Part shown: piece after piece, positions 12,101-23,478 of the stretch
Numbering within the stretch: the first letter of the stretch is position 1
Layout: the number at the start of each line of letters is the position of its first letter
Assembly: GCF_046630445.1 (NCBI RefSeq)
Contig: NC_092333.1
Location: 717,580,001 to 717,644,000, forward strand
DNA from: Rutidosis leptorrhynchoides
Taxonomy: Eukaryota > Streptophyta > Magnoliopsida > Asterales > Asteraceae
Reading direction: 5' to 3'
DNA: 64,000 nucleotides
Notes under the pieces: generated by a model
What the model was told of the DNA's origin: nothing
The model's database searches: none
What the model saw: the letters and a program-made list of their open reading frames with translations, nothing else
Translations under genes and position numbers: made by a program

Positions 12101-12217
12101 AAGAATTTGGTTTTATCAGAAGCGAAGATGAGCCATGTGTCTATGTTAGGTCTAGTGGGAGTGTTGTAGTCTCCCATGAGTAATATGCCGATGACATATT
12201 ACTCATGGGAAATGATA
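9157..12217 (+). pseudogene. Copia gag-pol, 5' part (gag, PR, INT, RT up to YxDD)
   Basis: One continuous frame from the ATG at 9157 into the nested insertion. Gag is at 9157-9960, with zinc knuckle CFHCGDKGHWRRNC at about 9961-10002. The aspartic protease has DTGCGTH near 10110. A GAG-pre-integrase HCRLGH region is at about 10515. The integrase core is at 10690-11030, with HTD at its start and RSDRGGGYL in the middle. RT starts near 11590 with KWVFKKK, TFKARLVAKG, WQMDVKIAFLNG and, at 12184-12195, YADD. Seven in-frame stops (9379, 9439, 10744, 11032, 11668, 11821, 12181) disable it, but there is no frameshift. The last stop lies directly before YADD. The catalytic box reads YADD where Copia elements normally have YVDD. 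The frame resumes at 36874 beyond the nested Tat block. Confidence 0.93.
12172..12210. repeat. Perfect 16-bp inverted repeat around the RT active-site codons
   Basis: TCCCATGAGTAATATG (12172-12187) and its exact reverse complement (12195-12210) are separated by 7 nt. The YADD codons lie across the left arm end, the loop and the first base of the right arm. The Tat insertion begins about 12 bp downstream. Confidence 0.9.
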
Positions 12218-12221
12218 TTAA

Positions 12222-12765
12222 TGATACGCATATCCGCAGGATAATGCGGATGCGCATACAAAGCCCTAAACTGCACACAAAATTATCATGTCAAAGATAT
12301 GGCACGGGTATAGCCGCACTCTATGCGCCTATACCATCTGATGTGAGTTTTGTATACTTGTATAAAGGTCCAGTACATTCTAGAAGAATGTGCGGTATAA
12401 TCAATTCGGATTCTTTTCCTTAAATAACGAAAGTTAGTTGGGATAAGATTGCATTTAATTAGGGAAGAGATTCTACCGAAACCCTAATTTATGAGCCTAT
12501 AAATACATAGCTCATAACCCCTAATACAGATATATATTCATTCGTTTACTCATACGTAAACCACAGCATACAAATCTCCATCGTACGAATAAAGCTTCTT
12601 ACGATCTTAAAGACTTTCAGGTATGTCTCGAACTAAAAAACCTTCATGTCTTCGGGCCACTCAACCTCGTATGCTTTGTTGTTGGTGGACTCTCAAATCG
12701 GCCACCCTGTCGGAATCGAAACGATGCCGATGTGGGTTATCCATGACTACGTGTCGGAGATTCGA
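12222..12765 (+). repeat. Tat LTR copy 1, 3'-truncated
   Basis: Matches the first about 545 bp of the 619-bp Tat LTRs at 27025 and 36255, then switches near 12765 (after GGAGATTCGA) into internal sequence homologous to about 35100. The last about 75 bp of the LTR and nearly all of the first interior are missing. Confidence 0.9.
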
Positions 12766-12766
12766 C

Positions 12767-13637
12767 TATGTGGATGACGGCTGTGGTGGATGAGCAAGCG
12801 CAGTAGATTTAAGCTGCAAACTGTTGAGGTCCTTGGCAAAGTTGAACAATGTAGATTATGTGTTCATATATAGTTCCTCGGTTGGAGAAAGTGTAGAAAG
12901 CTTCTGAATCAATTGCTGGGGAGCACATGATTGTAGGAAAGAAAACTGTTGGGAAAATGCTGGTAGAGAAACCTTTAGGAGTTCATCGATATTTGGAATC
13001 AGTAGAGACAAATCTTCTGGGTTTGGACACACGCGCTTTGAAGGATGAACTGCACCGCTTGGACCTGCAAAAGCAATAAACATGGTGTATAAATATCTTA
13101 ACATCAAAATTCAACTGAAAGGTCGTCGGATGAAATTCATACCTTCGTCGTGTAACCTTTTTTGGTTACCTAACCCTCTTGAACCGGGAGTCTGGTACAA
13201 TAAAGGTAGTAAATCAGAACGACTAGCTGGTGAACTTGAAAGTTACCAGAATCGATGGTCGGATTCGGTGTGTAACATTCCAACTTCATCTGCAAAGACA
13301 ATAATCAAAACAACAAATTAGTGAAAAATAAAATTTGTAGCTAGGGTTACATCATGCAGAGCCTAAGAGTATGAGATATACCTTTTTTGAGTTTTTGGCA
13401 GAGAAGATGAAAAAGGAAGACTGATTTAAAAAAAAGGAAAAGGATTGTGAGATACGAAAAAGCCAAAAGGCTATTTATAGAGAAAATATGGGAGTCAAAA
13501 GGTAACGCGGGTATAATGATAGCCGTACACGTGTATCAATCTCAAGTTAAGCACCTTGTTAAGAGTTCTGGTGCACGTTAGCATTAACAGGCTGTTGCAT
13601 AATTACAATCATTACCTTTTCGGTAAACAGTGACAGT
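12767..13637 (-). pseudogene. Antisense ORF of the truncated Tat copy (partial, broken)
   Basis: Homologous to 35101-35965. On the minus strand it keeps a TATA-like CTATAAATAG (13471-13480), a putative exon 2 (13143-13289) and the beginning of exon 3 (from 13064 down to the deletion edge at about 12767), with GT...AG intron borders as in the second copy. Exon 2 is 1 nt shorter than the 148-nt version at 35473-35620, which shifts the frame. At two positions where the second copy has stops (minus-strand TGA in exon 2 and TAG in exon 3) this copy has sense codons. The comparison shows that the ORF was once longer. Confidence 0.7.
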
Positions 13638-16600
13638 TGTAGTGACCCGAACTTTTCCATGTTTATATATATTAATTGAGATTGATATTTACATGATTAA
13701 ATGTTTCCAACATGTTAAGCAAACAAACTTGTTAAGACTTGATTAATTGAAATATGTTTCATATAGACAATTGACCACCCAAATTGACCGGTGATTCACG
13801 AACGTTAAAACTTGTAAAAACGACATGACGATATATATATGGATATACATATGGTTAACATGAGATTATGATAAGTAAGTATCTCCATAAGTATATTAAC
13901 AATGAGTTATATACATATAAATAAGACTACTAACTTAAGGATTTCGAAACGAGACATATATGTAACGATTATCGTTGTAATGACATTTAAATGTATATAT
14001 ATCATATTAAGATATATTAATATATCATAATATCATGATAATATAATAATTTAACATCTCATTTGATATAATAAACAATGAGTTAACAACATTAATTGAG
14101 ATCGTTAACTTAAAGGTTTCAAAACAACACTTACATGTAACGACTAACGATGACTTAACGACTCAGTTAAAATGTATATACATGTAGTGTATTTAGATGT
14201 ATTAAAATACTTTTGGAAGACTTCAAGACATATATCAAAACACTCATACTTAACAAAAATGGTTACAGTTACTTTCCCATTCTTTTCTTTCATCAAGAAT
14301 TCTAGTCGTATTCTTACCCGTATTATACACAGCTTCAAAACGTACTTACTATGGGTATATACCAATAGGAACTAGCATGGGATTACACTCTTGATTATGT
14401 CATGTATGACTAATCAATTTTAACTTCTACCATGAGCTAGTCAACTAACTAGAACTCCTTTTAACCCCACTCACCACTCACCAATTACCACCCATCATTC
14501 ACTCCATTTCACTTCCAATTCTCTTTCTAATTCTCTCTCAACACACACACACTATTATGAACGTATTTTTCCAGTAGTTAATCATCATCTTCATCAAAAA
14601 TCACTTCAAGAATCAAGCTATAATCATCATAGGAAGAACACTTCAAGAACACTTCAAAAATCCCTTTAAGTTTACTAATTTACTTCCAAGCTTTCTAATC
14701 CATTCCAAGTAATCATCTAAGATCAAGAAACCTTTGTTATATACAGTAGGTTATCTTTCTTATTCAAGGTAATATTCATATTCAAACTTTGATTCAATTT
14801 CTATAACTATAAACTATCTTAATTCGAGTAAAAATCTTACTTGAACTTGTTTTTGTGTCATGATCCTACTTCAAGAACTTTCAAGCCATCCAAGATCCTT
14901 TGAAGCTAGATCATTTCTTGTCACTTCCAGTAGGTTTACCTACTAAACTTGAGGTAGTAATAATGTTCATAACATCATTCGATTCATATATATAAAACTA
15001 TCTTATTCGAAGGTTTAAACTCGTAATCACTAGAACATAGTTTAGTTAATTCTAAACTTGTTCGCAAACAAAAGTTAATCCTTCTAACTTGACTTTTAAA
15101 ATTAACTAAACACATGTTCTATATCTATATGATATGCTAACTTAATGATTTAAAACCTGGAAACACGAAAAACACCGTAAAACCGGATTTACGCCGTCGT
15201 AGTAACACCGCGGGCTGTTTTGGGTTAGTTAATTAAAAACTATGATAAACTTTGATTTAAAAGTTGTTATTCTGAGAAAATGATTTTTATTATGAACATG
15301 AAACTATATCCAAAAATTATGGTTAAACTCAAAGTGGAAGTATGTTTTCTAAAATGGTCATCTAGACGTCGTTCTTTCGACTGAAATGACTACCTTTACA
15401 AAAACGACTTATAACTTATTTTTCCGACTATAAACCTATACCTTTTCTGTTTAGATTCATAAAATAGAGTTCAATATGAAACCATAGCAATTTGATTCAC
15501 TCAAAACGGATTTAAAATGAAGAAGTTATGGGTAAAACAAGATTGGATAATTTTTCTCATTTTAGCTACGTGAAAATTGGTAACAAATCTATTCCAACCA
15601 TAACTTAATCAACTTGTATTGTATATTATGTAATCTTGAGATACCATAGACACGTATACAATGTTTCGACCTATCATGTCGACACATCTATATATATTTC
15701 GGAACAACCATAGACACTCTATATGTGAATGTTGGAGTTAGCTATACAGGGTTGAGGTTGATTCCAAAATATGTATAGTTTGAGTTGTGATCAGTACTGA
15801 GATACGTATATACTGGGTCGTGGATTGATTCAAGATAATATTTATCGATTTGTTTCTGTATATCTAACTGTGGACAACTAGTTGTAGGTTACTAACGAGG
15901 ACAGCTGACTTAATAAACTTAAAACATCAAAATATATTAAAAGTGTTGTAAATATATTTTGAACATACTTTGATATATATGTATATATTGTTATAGGTTC
16001 GTGAATCAACCAGTGGCCAAGTCTTACTTCCCGACGAAGTAAAAATCTGTGAAAGTGAGTTATAGTTCCACTTTTAAAATCTAATATTTTTGGGATGAGA
16101 ATACATGCAGGTTTTATAAATGGTTTACAAAATAGACACAAGTACGTGAAACTACATTCTATGGTTGAATTATCGAAATCGAATATGCCCCTTTTTATTA
16201 AGTCTGGTAATCTAAGAATTAGGGAACAGACACCCTAATTGACGCGAATCCTAAAGATAGATCTATTGGGCCTAACAAACCCCATCCAAAGTACCGGATG
16301 CTTTAGTACTTCGAAATTTATATCATATCCGAAGGGTGTCCCGGAATGATGGGGATATTCTTATATATGCATCTTGTTAATGTCGGTTACCAGGTGTTCA
16401 CCATATGAATGATTTTTATCTCTATGTATGGGATGTGTATTGAAATATGAAATCTTGTGGTCTATTATTATGATTTGATATATATAGGTTAAACCTATAA
16501 CTCACCAACATTTTTGTTGACGTTTTAAGCATGTTTATTCTCAGGTGATTATTAAGAGCTTCCGCTATCGCATACTTAAATAAGGACGAGATTTGGAGTC

Positions 16601-16888
16601 CATGCTTGTATGATATTGTGTAAAAACTGCATTCAAGAAACTTATTTTGTTGTAACATATTTGTATTGTAAACCATTATGTAATGGTCGTGTGTAAACAG
16701 GATATTTTAGATTATCATTATTTGATAATCTACGTAAAGCTTTTTAAACCTTTATTTATAAAATAAAGGTTATGGTTTGTTTTAAAAATGAATGCAGTCT
16801 TTGAAAAACGTCTCATATAGAGGTCAAAACCTCGCAACGAAATCAATTAATATGGAACGTTTTTAATCAATAAGAACGGGACATTTCA
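13638..16888 (+). repeat. Chromovirus 5' LTR (3251 bp)
   Basis: Near-identical to 23479-26732, with only scattered substitutions and a few single-base indels. The unusually long LTR holds a CT-rich, leader-like section at about 14460-14770 ending at a donor-like TTCAAG|GTAATA (14769). The small ORFs in it occur identically in both LTRs and show no protein features. Confidence 0.96.
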
Positions 16889-16910
16889 GTTGGTATCCGA
16901 GCGTTGGTCT
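16889..16910 (+). other. Chromovirus primer-binding site
   Basis: GTTGGTATCCGAGCGTTGG immediately follows the LTR. It resembles a Met-tRNA complement (TGGTATC.GAGC), as is usual in plant Gypsy chromoviruses. Confidence 0.8.
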
Positions 16911-17097
16911 TAGAGAACCAGAAAATTTGCATTAGTGTGTCTTATCGAGTTTGTTAGGATGCATTAGTGAGTCTGGACTTCGACCGTGTTTTCTTTAAAA
17001 ATGATTGCTTAACATTTTTGTTGGAAACTATATATTTTTAACATATGAATATTATGTGATATATTAATTTCTTAACGTGTTTGATATTATGTGATAG

Positions 17098-17712
17098 ATG
17101 TCTACCTCTAGAACAAGTCCCATTGACTCACCTAATAATAATGAAGAGTCAAATGTAAATTGGAATGATTCGTGGACTGATTCACAAGTTCCCGAAGAGG
17201 AACCGGAAGAAGAGTCGGAACCGGAAGAAGAATCGGAACCGGAAGAAGAATCGGAATCGGAAGAAGAAATAGAACCGGTGGGGGAAATAATAAAACGGTT
17301 AAGTAAAAGAGAATCCTCAACCAACCGACCAAGGTTAATTATGGTCAATGGTGTTTCCGCCAAGGAAGCAAAATATTGGGAGGATTACCAATTCTCCGAT
17401 GAATCGGATTCCGACGAGAATTCCGATGATGTTATAGAAATTACCCCAACTGAATTTAAAAAGGCAAAAGAAAATAATAAGGGAAAGGGCATAAAAATAG
17501 AGAAATCTAATTCCAACCCCGATGAACTTTATATGTATCGTCAACCCCCGAAGTCCTTAAGTTGTAACAATGACCTGGGAACCTCTAAACCACCAGGTTT
17601 TTCTAAACCAATGTGGATAACGACGGCTCGTATTAGGGGAACATCATATATCCCTAGAAACTTGGCAAAACGAACCAAAACCGAAGAAGAAGAAACAAGC
17701 GAGTCGGAATAA
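17098..17712 (+). CDS. Pre-gag acidic protein of unknown function in the chromovirus
   Basis: Intact ORF of 204 codons between the primer-binding site and gag. The N-terminal third contains an acidic run (about residues 34-60) built from tandem EPEEES-like repeats (DNA at about 17195-17275). A second Asp/Ser/Glu patch lies near residues 100-115, followed by a basic Lys-rich stretch and a C-terminus rich in Arg, Thr and Glu. No known domain, signal peptide or membrane segment is recognisable. The ATG directly follows TGATAG, which could act as a splice acceptor. It lies upstream of the F-box ORF (137-nt gap). The other two chromoviruses in the window carry a different ORF in this position. Function unknown. 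Disordered acidic regions can bind proteins or chromatin, but that is inference. Confidence 0.75.
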   Translation: MSTSRTSPIDSPNNNEESNVNWNDSWTDSQVPEEEPEEESEPEEESEPEEESESEEEIEPVGEIIKRLSKRESSTNRPRLIMVNGVSAKEAKYWEDYQFSDESDSDENSDDVIEITPTEFKKAKENNKGKGIKIEKSNSNPDELYMYRQPPKSLSCNNDLGTSKPPGFSKPMWITTARIRGTSYIPRNLAKRTKTEEEETSESE

Positions 17713-17849
17713 GATAGTTGTATTCGTGTGGTGTAATATAAGTAATATAGTGTGCTTATGCTTTATGATATATGTAAAAATTGCTTGTATTAATAAGTAT
17801 TTTTTTTATGAATCTAACTCTTGTCTATTTTACAGTATAAAAACACAAA

Positions 17850-18533
17850 ATGGATAGACAACCCAATATTTTAAGAGACCTACCCGGAGACATGATTGAT
17901 GAAATCTTGTCTAGAGTCGGTCAGAATTCTTCGACACAACTATTTAAGGCGAGATCAGTTTGTAAGACATTCGAAGAACGTTCCAAGAATGCCTTGGTTT
18001 ATAAAAGGCTTTCGTTCGAAAGATGGGGGATATCACATTGGGAAATCCATAAGTTACGATGTGTTTACTTTGACGCATATATTGCGGGGAACCCAAATGC
18101 TATTTTACGCAATGGGTTAAGAAATTATTTTGACTCAATATATCCGAATATTGGACTTCGTGATTTAGAAAAAGCGGCTAACATGCAACATAAAGAAGCA
18201 TGTTATGCTTACGGATTAGTAATGTTCACTTCTCACCAAAGTGAGAACAAGAACATCGGGCTACAACTATTAAACAAAACGTTCCCACAAGTGACGGAGT
18301 CGGTAATTGGGGTAAGAAATGAGGTTTTTAGATTGTTACGGGACTGTTGGACATTACGTAACCCTCGTCCCTTTGACGACGTTACAACACGCTGTCTTAT
18401 CAACGGCCATAACGGTTATGTTCCACAAGACCAAGGATGGGAAGTAATGCTAGTAAAACCAGAATGCATGACTTGTTTCTGGACGTATGAATTACGTGTC
18501 TTTATTGCCTTTGCTGAACGACTTGTGTACTAG
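17850..18533 (+). CDS. F-box protein (At2g35280-like) carried inside the chromovirus
   Basis: Intact ORF of 227 codons. An F-box is recognisable at about residues 6-50: LRDLPGDMIDEILSRV, then FKARSVCKTF and VYKRLSF. The rest resembles the plant F-box family typified by At2g35280: GNPNAILRNGLRNYF near residue 80, AANMQHKEACYAYGLVMF near residue 110 (a Sel1-like helix pair), and a C-terminal CMTCFWTYELRVF near residue 205. In that family the F-box recruits SKP1 of an SCF ubiquitin ligase and the remainder is presumed to bind the target; the target here is unknown. The ORF lies in element orientation, 137 nt after the acidic ORF and 341 nt before gag, with an acceptor-like TCTATTTTACAG at 17824-17835 just upstream. 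It is probably a captured host gene. Whether it is used by the element is inference. Confidence 0.85.
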   Translation: MDRQPNILRDLPGDMIDEILSRVGQNSSTQLFKARSVCKTFEERSKNALVYKRLSFERWGISHWEIHKLRCVYFDAYIAGNPNAILRNGLRNYFDSIYPNIGLRDLEKAANMQHKEACYAYGLVMFTSHQSENKNIGLQLLNKTFPQVTESVIGVRNEVFRLLRDCWTLRNPRPFDDVTTRCLINGHNGYVPQDQGWEVMLVKPECMTCFWTYELRVFIAFAERLVY

Positions 18534-18874
18534 CTAGAATTATCTTCACAACTATCTTGTATCAAAGTTATTGTGTGCTATATTTCATGCTTTATGTAAA
18601 ATAAGCGGTATTGTAAGTTTGTAAAATATTGTATAAAAGTTTGAACGCGAAATATTATTATAATCAGTTTTTCATATAGAATTGTAGTAGTTGAATTGTA
18701 TATTAGCTACTAAGTATGAACTTAACGGGTAGGTACTACCCGAATTTAAATTTATAAAACGCTAATATGAAGAAAAAGCTTTTATAAATGAGTTCATATT
18801 ATGCTACGAAATACTATTAACTACTCTTAATATTCTATATGATTAACTTGTTCCATTTGACTATTTTGAAGGAA

Positions 18875-21800
18875 ATGGCACCGACTACTCGACACACCGT
18901 GAATATGAATGAAGAGGAATTCCGTACTTTTCTAGCTTCAAACATAGCCGCAGTACAGGCTGCGCTACATACCAACAATAACCTTGGATCTAGCAGTACA
19001 GGAAATCGTGTAGGATGCACCTACAAAGAATTCACTGCCTGCAAACCTTTGGAATTTGATGGAACCGAAGGACCGATCGGATTAAAACGGTGGACCGAGA
19101 AGGTCGAATCGGTGTTTGCCATAAGTAAGTGTACTGAAGAGGACAAAGTGAAGTACGCTACGCATACCTTCACAGGTTCTGCGTTAACATGGTGGAATAC
19201 CTATCTAGAGCAAGTGGGACAAGACGATGCGTACGCACTACCGTGGTCAGCATTCAAGCACTTGATGAACGAGAAGTACCGTCCCAGAACCGAGGTCAAT
19301 AAGCTCAAGACAGAACTTAGAGGGTTACGAACCCAAGAATTTGATATTACCACGTACGAAAGACGATTCACAGAATTGTGCCTATTGTGTCCGGGAGCAT
19401 TCGAAGATGAGGAAGAGAAGATCGACGCGTTTATGAAGGGATTACCGGAAAGAATCCAAGAAGATATAAGTTCACACGAGCCCGCCTCCATACAACAGGC
19501 ATGTAGAATGGCTCACAAACTAGTGATCCAGATTGAAGAAAGAATTAAAGAACAGACTGCTGAAGAGGCCAATGTGAAGCAAGTCAAAAGAAAGTGGGAG
19601 GAAAAAGGTGATAAGAATCACCAATACAACAACAACAGCAATTACAACAATAATCGCAACAATTATCCCAACAATCGTAACATCAATCGCAACTACAACA
19701 AACGGCCCAACAACAACAACAACAGCAACTACAACAATCATCCCAACAACAATAATAACCGCAACAACAACAACAACAATCAGAAGCAGCTATGCCAAAG
19801 GTGTGAAAAGTATCACTCGGGGTTCTGCACCAAATTTTGCAACAAGTGTAAAAGAAACGGTCATAGCGCGGCGAAGTGTGAGGTCTACGGACCAGGGGTT
19901 AATAGAACGAAAGGAACAAATGGTGTCGGAACGAGTAATGGCGGAGCAAGTAGTGTCGGAGCAAGTTATGCCAATGTAGTTTGTTATAAATGTGGAAAAC
20001 CGGGCCACATTATTAGAAATTGCCCAAACCAGGAGAACACGAAAGGACAAGGCCGCGGAAGAGTTTTCAATATTAATGCGGCAGAGGCACAGGAAGACCC
20101 GGAGCTTGTTACGGGTACGTTTCTTATTGACAATAAATCTGCTTACGTTTTATTTGATTCGGGTGTGGATAGAAGCTATATGAGTAGAGATTTTTGTGCT
20201 AAATTAAGTTGTCCATTGACGCCTTTGGATAGTAAATTTTTACTCGAATTAGCAAATGGTAAATTAATTTCAGCAGATAATATATGTCGGAATCGAGAAA
20301 TTAAACTGGTTAGCGAAACATTTAAGATTGATTTGATACCAGTAGAGTTAGGGAGTTTTGATGTGATAATCGGTATGGACTGGTTGAAAGAAGTGAAAGC
20401 AGAGATCGTTTGTTACAAAAATGCAATTCGCATTATACGAGAAAAAGGAAAACCCTTAATGGTGTACGGAGAAAAGGGCAACACGAAGCTACATCTTATT
20501 AGTAATTTGAAGGCACAAAAACTAATAAGAAAAGGTTGCTATGCTGTTCTAGCACATGTCGAGAAAGTACAAACTGAAGAAAAGAGCATCAATGATGTTC
20601 CCGTCGCAAAAGAATTTCCCGATGTATTTCTGAAAGAATTACCGGGATTACCCCCACATCGATCCGTTGAATTTCAAATAGATCTTGTACCAGGAGCTGC
20701 ACCAATAGCTCGTGCTCCTTACAGACTCGCACCCAGCGAGATGAAAGAACTGCAAAGCCAATTACAAGAACTTTTAGAGCATGGTTTCATTCGACCAAGC
20801 ACATCATCGTGGGGAGCTCCTGTTTTGTTTGTCAAGAAGAAAGATGGTACATTCAGGTTGTGTATCGACTACCGAGAGTCGAACAAACTTACCATCAAGA
20901 ACCGCTACCCACTACCGAGAATCGACGACTTATTTGATCAACTACAAGGCTCGTCTGTTTATTCAAAGATTGACTTACGTTCCGGGTATCATCAAATGCG
21001 GGTGAAAGAAGATGATATTCCAAAGACTGCTTTCAGAACACGTTACGGTCATTACGAGTTTATGGTCATGCCATTTGGTTTAACTAATGCACCAGCTGTG
21101 TTCATGGACCTTATGAACCGAGTGTGTGGACCATACCTTGACAAGTTTGTCATTGTTTTCATTGATGACATACTTATTTACTCAAAGAATGACCAAGAAC
21201 ACGGTGAACATTTGAGAAAGGTGTTAGAAGTATTGAGGAAGGAAGAATTGTACGCTAAGTTTTCAAAGTGTGCATTTTGGTTGGAAGAAGTTCAATTCCT
21301 CGGTCACATAGTGAACAAAGAAGGTATTAAGGTGGATCCGGCAAAGATAGAAACTGTTGAAAAGTGGGAAACCCCGAAAACTCCGAAACACATACGCCAG
21401 TTTTTAGGACTAGCTGGTTACTACAGAAGGTTCATCCAAGACTTTTCCAGAATAGCAAAACCTTTGACTGCATTAACGCATAAAGGGAAGAAATTTGAAT
21501 GGAATGATGAACAAGAGAAAGCGTTTCAGTTATTGAAGAAAAAGCTAACTACGGCACCTATATTGTCATTGCCTGAAGGGAATGATGATTTTGTGATTTA
21601 TTGTGACGCATCAAAGCAAGGTCTCGGTTGTGTATTAATGCAACGAACGAAGGTGATTGCTTATGCGTTTAGACAATTGAAGATTCACGAACAAAATTAT
21701 ACGACGCATGATTTGGAATTAGGCGCGGTTGTTTTTGCATTAAAGACTTGGAGGCACTACTTATATGGGGTCAAAAGTATTATATATACCGACCACAAAA

Positions 21801-23443
21801 GTCTTCAACACATATTTAATCAGAAACAACTGAATATGAGGCAGCGTAGGTGGATTGAATTGTTGAATGATTACGACTTTGAGATTCGTTACCACCCGGG
21901 GAAGGCAAATGTGGTAGCCGATGCCTTGAGCAGGAAGGACAGAGAACCCATTCGAGTAAAATCTATGAATATAATGATTCATAATAACATTACTACTCAA
22001 ATAAAGGAGGCACAACAAGGAGTTTTAAAAGAGGGAAATTTACAGGATGAAATACCCAAAGGATCGGAGAAGCATCTTAATATTCAGGAAGATGGAACCC
22101 GGTATAGGGCTGAAAGGATTTGGGTACCAAAATTTGGAGATATGAGAGAAATGGTACTTAGAGAAGCTCATAAAACCAGATACTCAATACATCCTGGAAC
22201 GGGGAAGATGTACAAGGATCTCAAGAAACATTTTTGGTGTCCGGGTATGAAAGCCGATGTTGTTAAATACGTAGGAGAATGTTTGACGTGTTCTAAGGTC
22301 AAAGCTGAGCATCAGAAACCATCAGGTCTACTTCAACAACCCGAAATCCCGGAATGGAAATGGGAAAACATTACCATGGATTTCATCACTAAATTGCCAA
22401 GGACTGCAAGTGGTTTTGATACTATTTGGGTAATAGTTGATCGTCTCACCAAATCAGCACACTTCCTACCAATAAGAGAAGATGACAAGATGGAGAAGTT
22501 AGCACGACTGTATTTGAATGAAGTCGTCTCCAGACATGGAATACCAATCTCTATTATCTCTGATAGGGATGGCAGATTTATTTCAAGATTCTGGCAGACA
22601 TTACAGCAAGCATTAGGAACTCGTCTAGACATGAGTACTGCCTATCATCCACAAACTGATGGGCAGAGTGAAAGGACGATACAAACGCTTGAAGACATGC
22701 TACGAGCATGTGTTATTGATTTCGGAAACAGTTGGGATCGACATCTACCGTTAGCAGAATTTTCTTACAACAACAGCTACCATTCAAGCATTGAGATGGC
22801 GCCGTTTGAAGCACTTTATGGTAGAAAGTGCAGGTCTCCGATTTGTTGGAGTGAAGTGGGGGATAGACAGATTACGGGTCCGGAGATTATACAAGAAACT
22901 ACCGAGAAGATCATCCAAATTCAACAACGGTTGAAAACCGCCCAAAGTCGACAAAAGAGCTACTCTGACATTAAAAGAAAAGATATAGAATTTGAAATTG
23001 GAGAGATGGTCATGCTTAAAGTTGCACCTTGGAAAGGCGTTGTTCGATTTGGTAAACGAGGGAAATTAAATCCAAGGTATATTGGACCATTCAAGATTAT
23101 TGATCGTGTCGGACCAGTAGCTTACCGACTTGAGTTACCTCAACAACTCGCGGCTGTACATAACACTTTCCACGTCTCGAATTTGAAGAAATATTTTGCT
23201 AAAGAAGATCTCACTATTCCGTTAGATGAAATCCAAATCAACGAAAAACTCCAATTCATCGAAGAACCCGTCGAAATAATGGATCGTGAGGTTAAAATAC
23301 TTAAGCAAAACAAGATACCAATTGTTAAGGTTTGATGGAATGCTCGTAGAGGACCCGAGTTCACCTGGGAGCGTGAAGATCAGATGAAGAAGAAATACCC
23401 GCATCTATTTCCAGAAGATTCGTCAACACCTTCAACAGCTTAA
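18875..23443 (+). pseudogene. Chromovirus gag-pol polyprotein (one premature stop before the chromodomain)
   Basis: Single frame of 1523 codons from the ATG at 18875 to TAA at 23441-23443, interrupted only by TGA at 23333-23335. The minus-strand sister copy (near 56606) has CGA at that codon. Domains in order: gag capsid (about residues 50-235), an Asn-rich linker coded by AAC/AAT repeats (19620-19790), a Cys/His cluster and a CCHC knuckle [14 protein letters not shown] (about 370-383), aspartic protease LFDSGVDRS (about 425), RT with FIDDILIYS (about 760), RNase [11 protein letters not shown] (about 907), and integrase HHCC zinc finger (about 1095-1140). The integrase DDE set follows in [14 protein letters not shown] and QTDGQSERT, then GPY/F ([17 protein letters not shown]) and a chromodomain (about 1462-1515). 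The stop would remove most of the chromodomain. I chose the ATG at 18875 because the upstream codons have no homology; an acceptor-like TATTTTGAAG precedes it. Confidence 0.93.
19620..19790 (+). repeat. AAC/AAT trinucleotide-rich tract (Asn-rich linker of gag)
   Basis: About 170 bp of AAC, AAT and CGC codons encoding a run of Asn with interspersed Arg, Tyr and Pro between capsid and the zinc knuckles. It is a probable slippage hot spot and looks like a flexible RNA-binding linker. Confidence 0.85.
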
Positions 23444-23478
23444 AAGTTTGGGACGAAATTTATTTAACGGGTAGGTAC
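23444..23478 (+). other. Chromovirus polypurine-tract region
   Basis: The short segment between the pol stop and the 3' LTR reads AAGTTTGGGACGAAATTT, then an ACGGGTAGGTAC stretch directly before TGTAGTGACC. The same motif precedes the 3' LTRs of the other chromoviruses (51845 on plus, 56467-56500 on minus). The exact priming site is not determined. Confidence 0.55.

Noticed and set aside
12172..12210. Hairpin as a transcription terminator
   Set aside because: It lies in a eukaryotic retrotransposon coding region, and bacterial-style terminators do not apply.
14144..14375. Small ORFs in the 13638 LTR, repeated at 23985-24216
   Set aside because: Present identically because the LTR is duplicated; no domain, signal or codon bias.
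15878..16676. Further short minus-strand ORFs in the LTR (also at 25770-26520 and 63522-63737)
   Set aside because: LTR duplicates again; no protein features.
17064..17363. Ser-rich minus-strand ORF
   Set aside because: Complement of the acidic GAA-repeat region of the pre-gag ORF.
19520..19979. Val/Ile-rich minus ORF and Thr-rich plus ORF over the gag linker
   Set aside because: Shadows of the AAC/AAT repeat encoding the Asn-rich linker.
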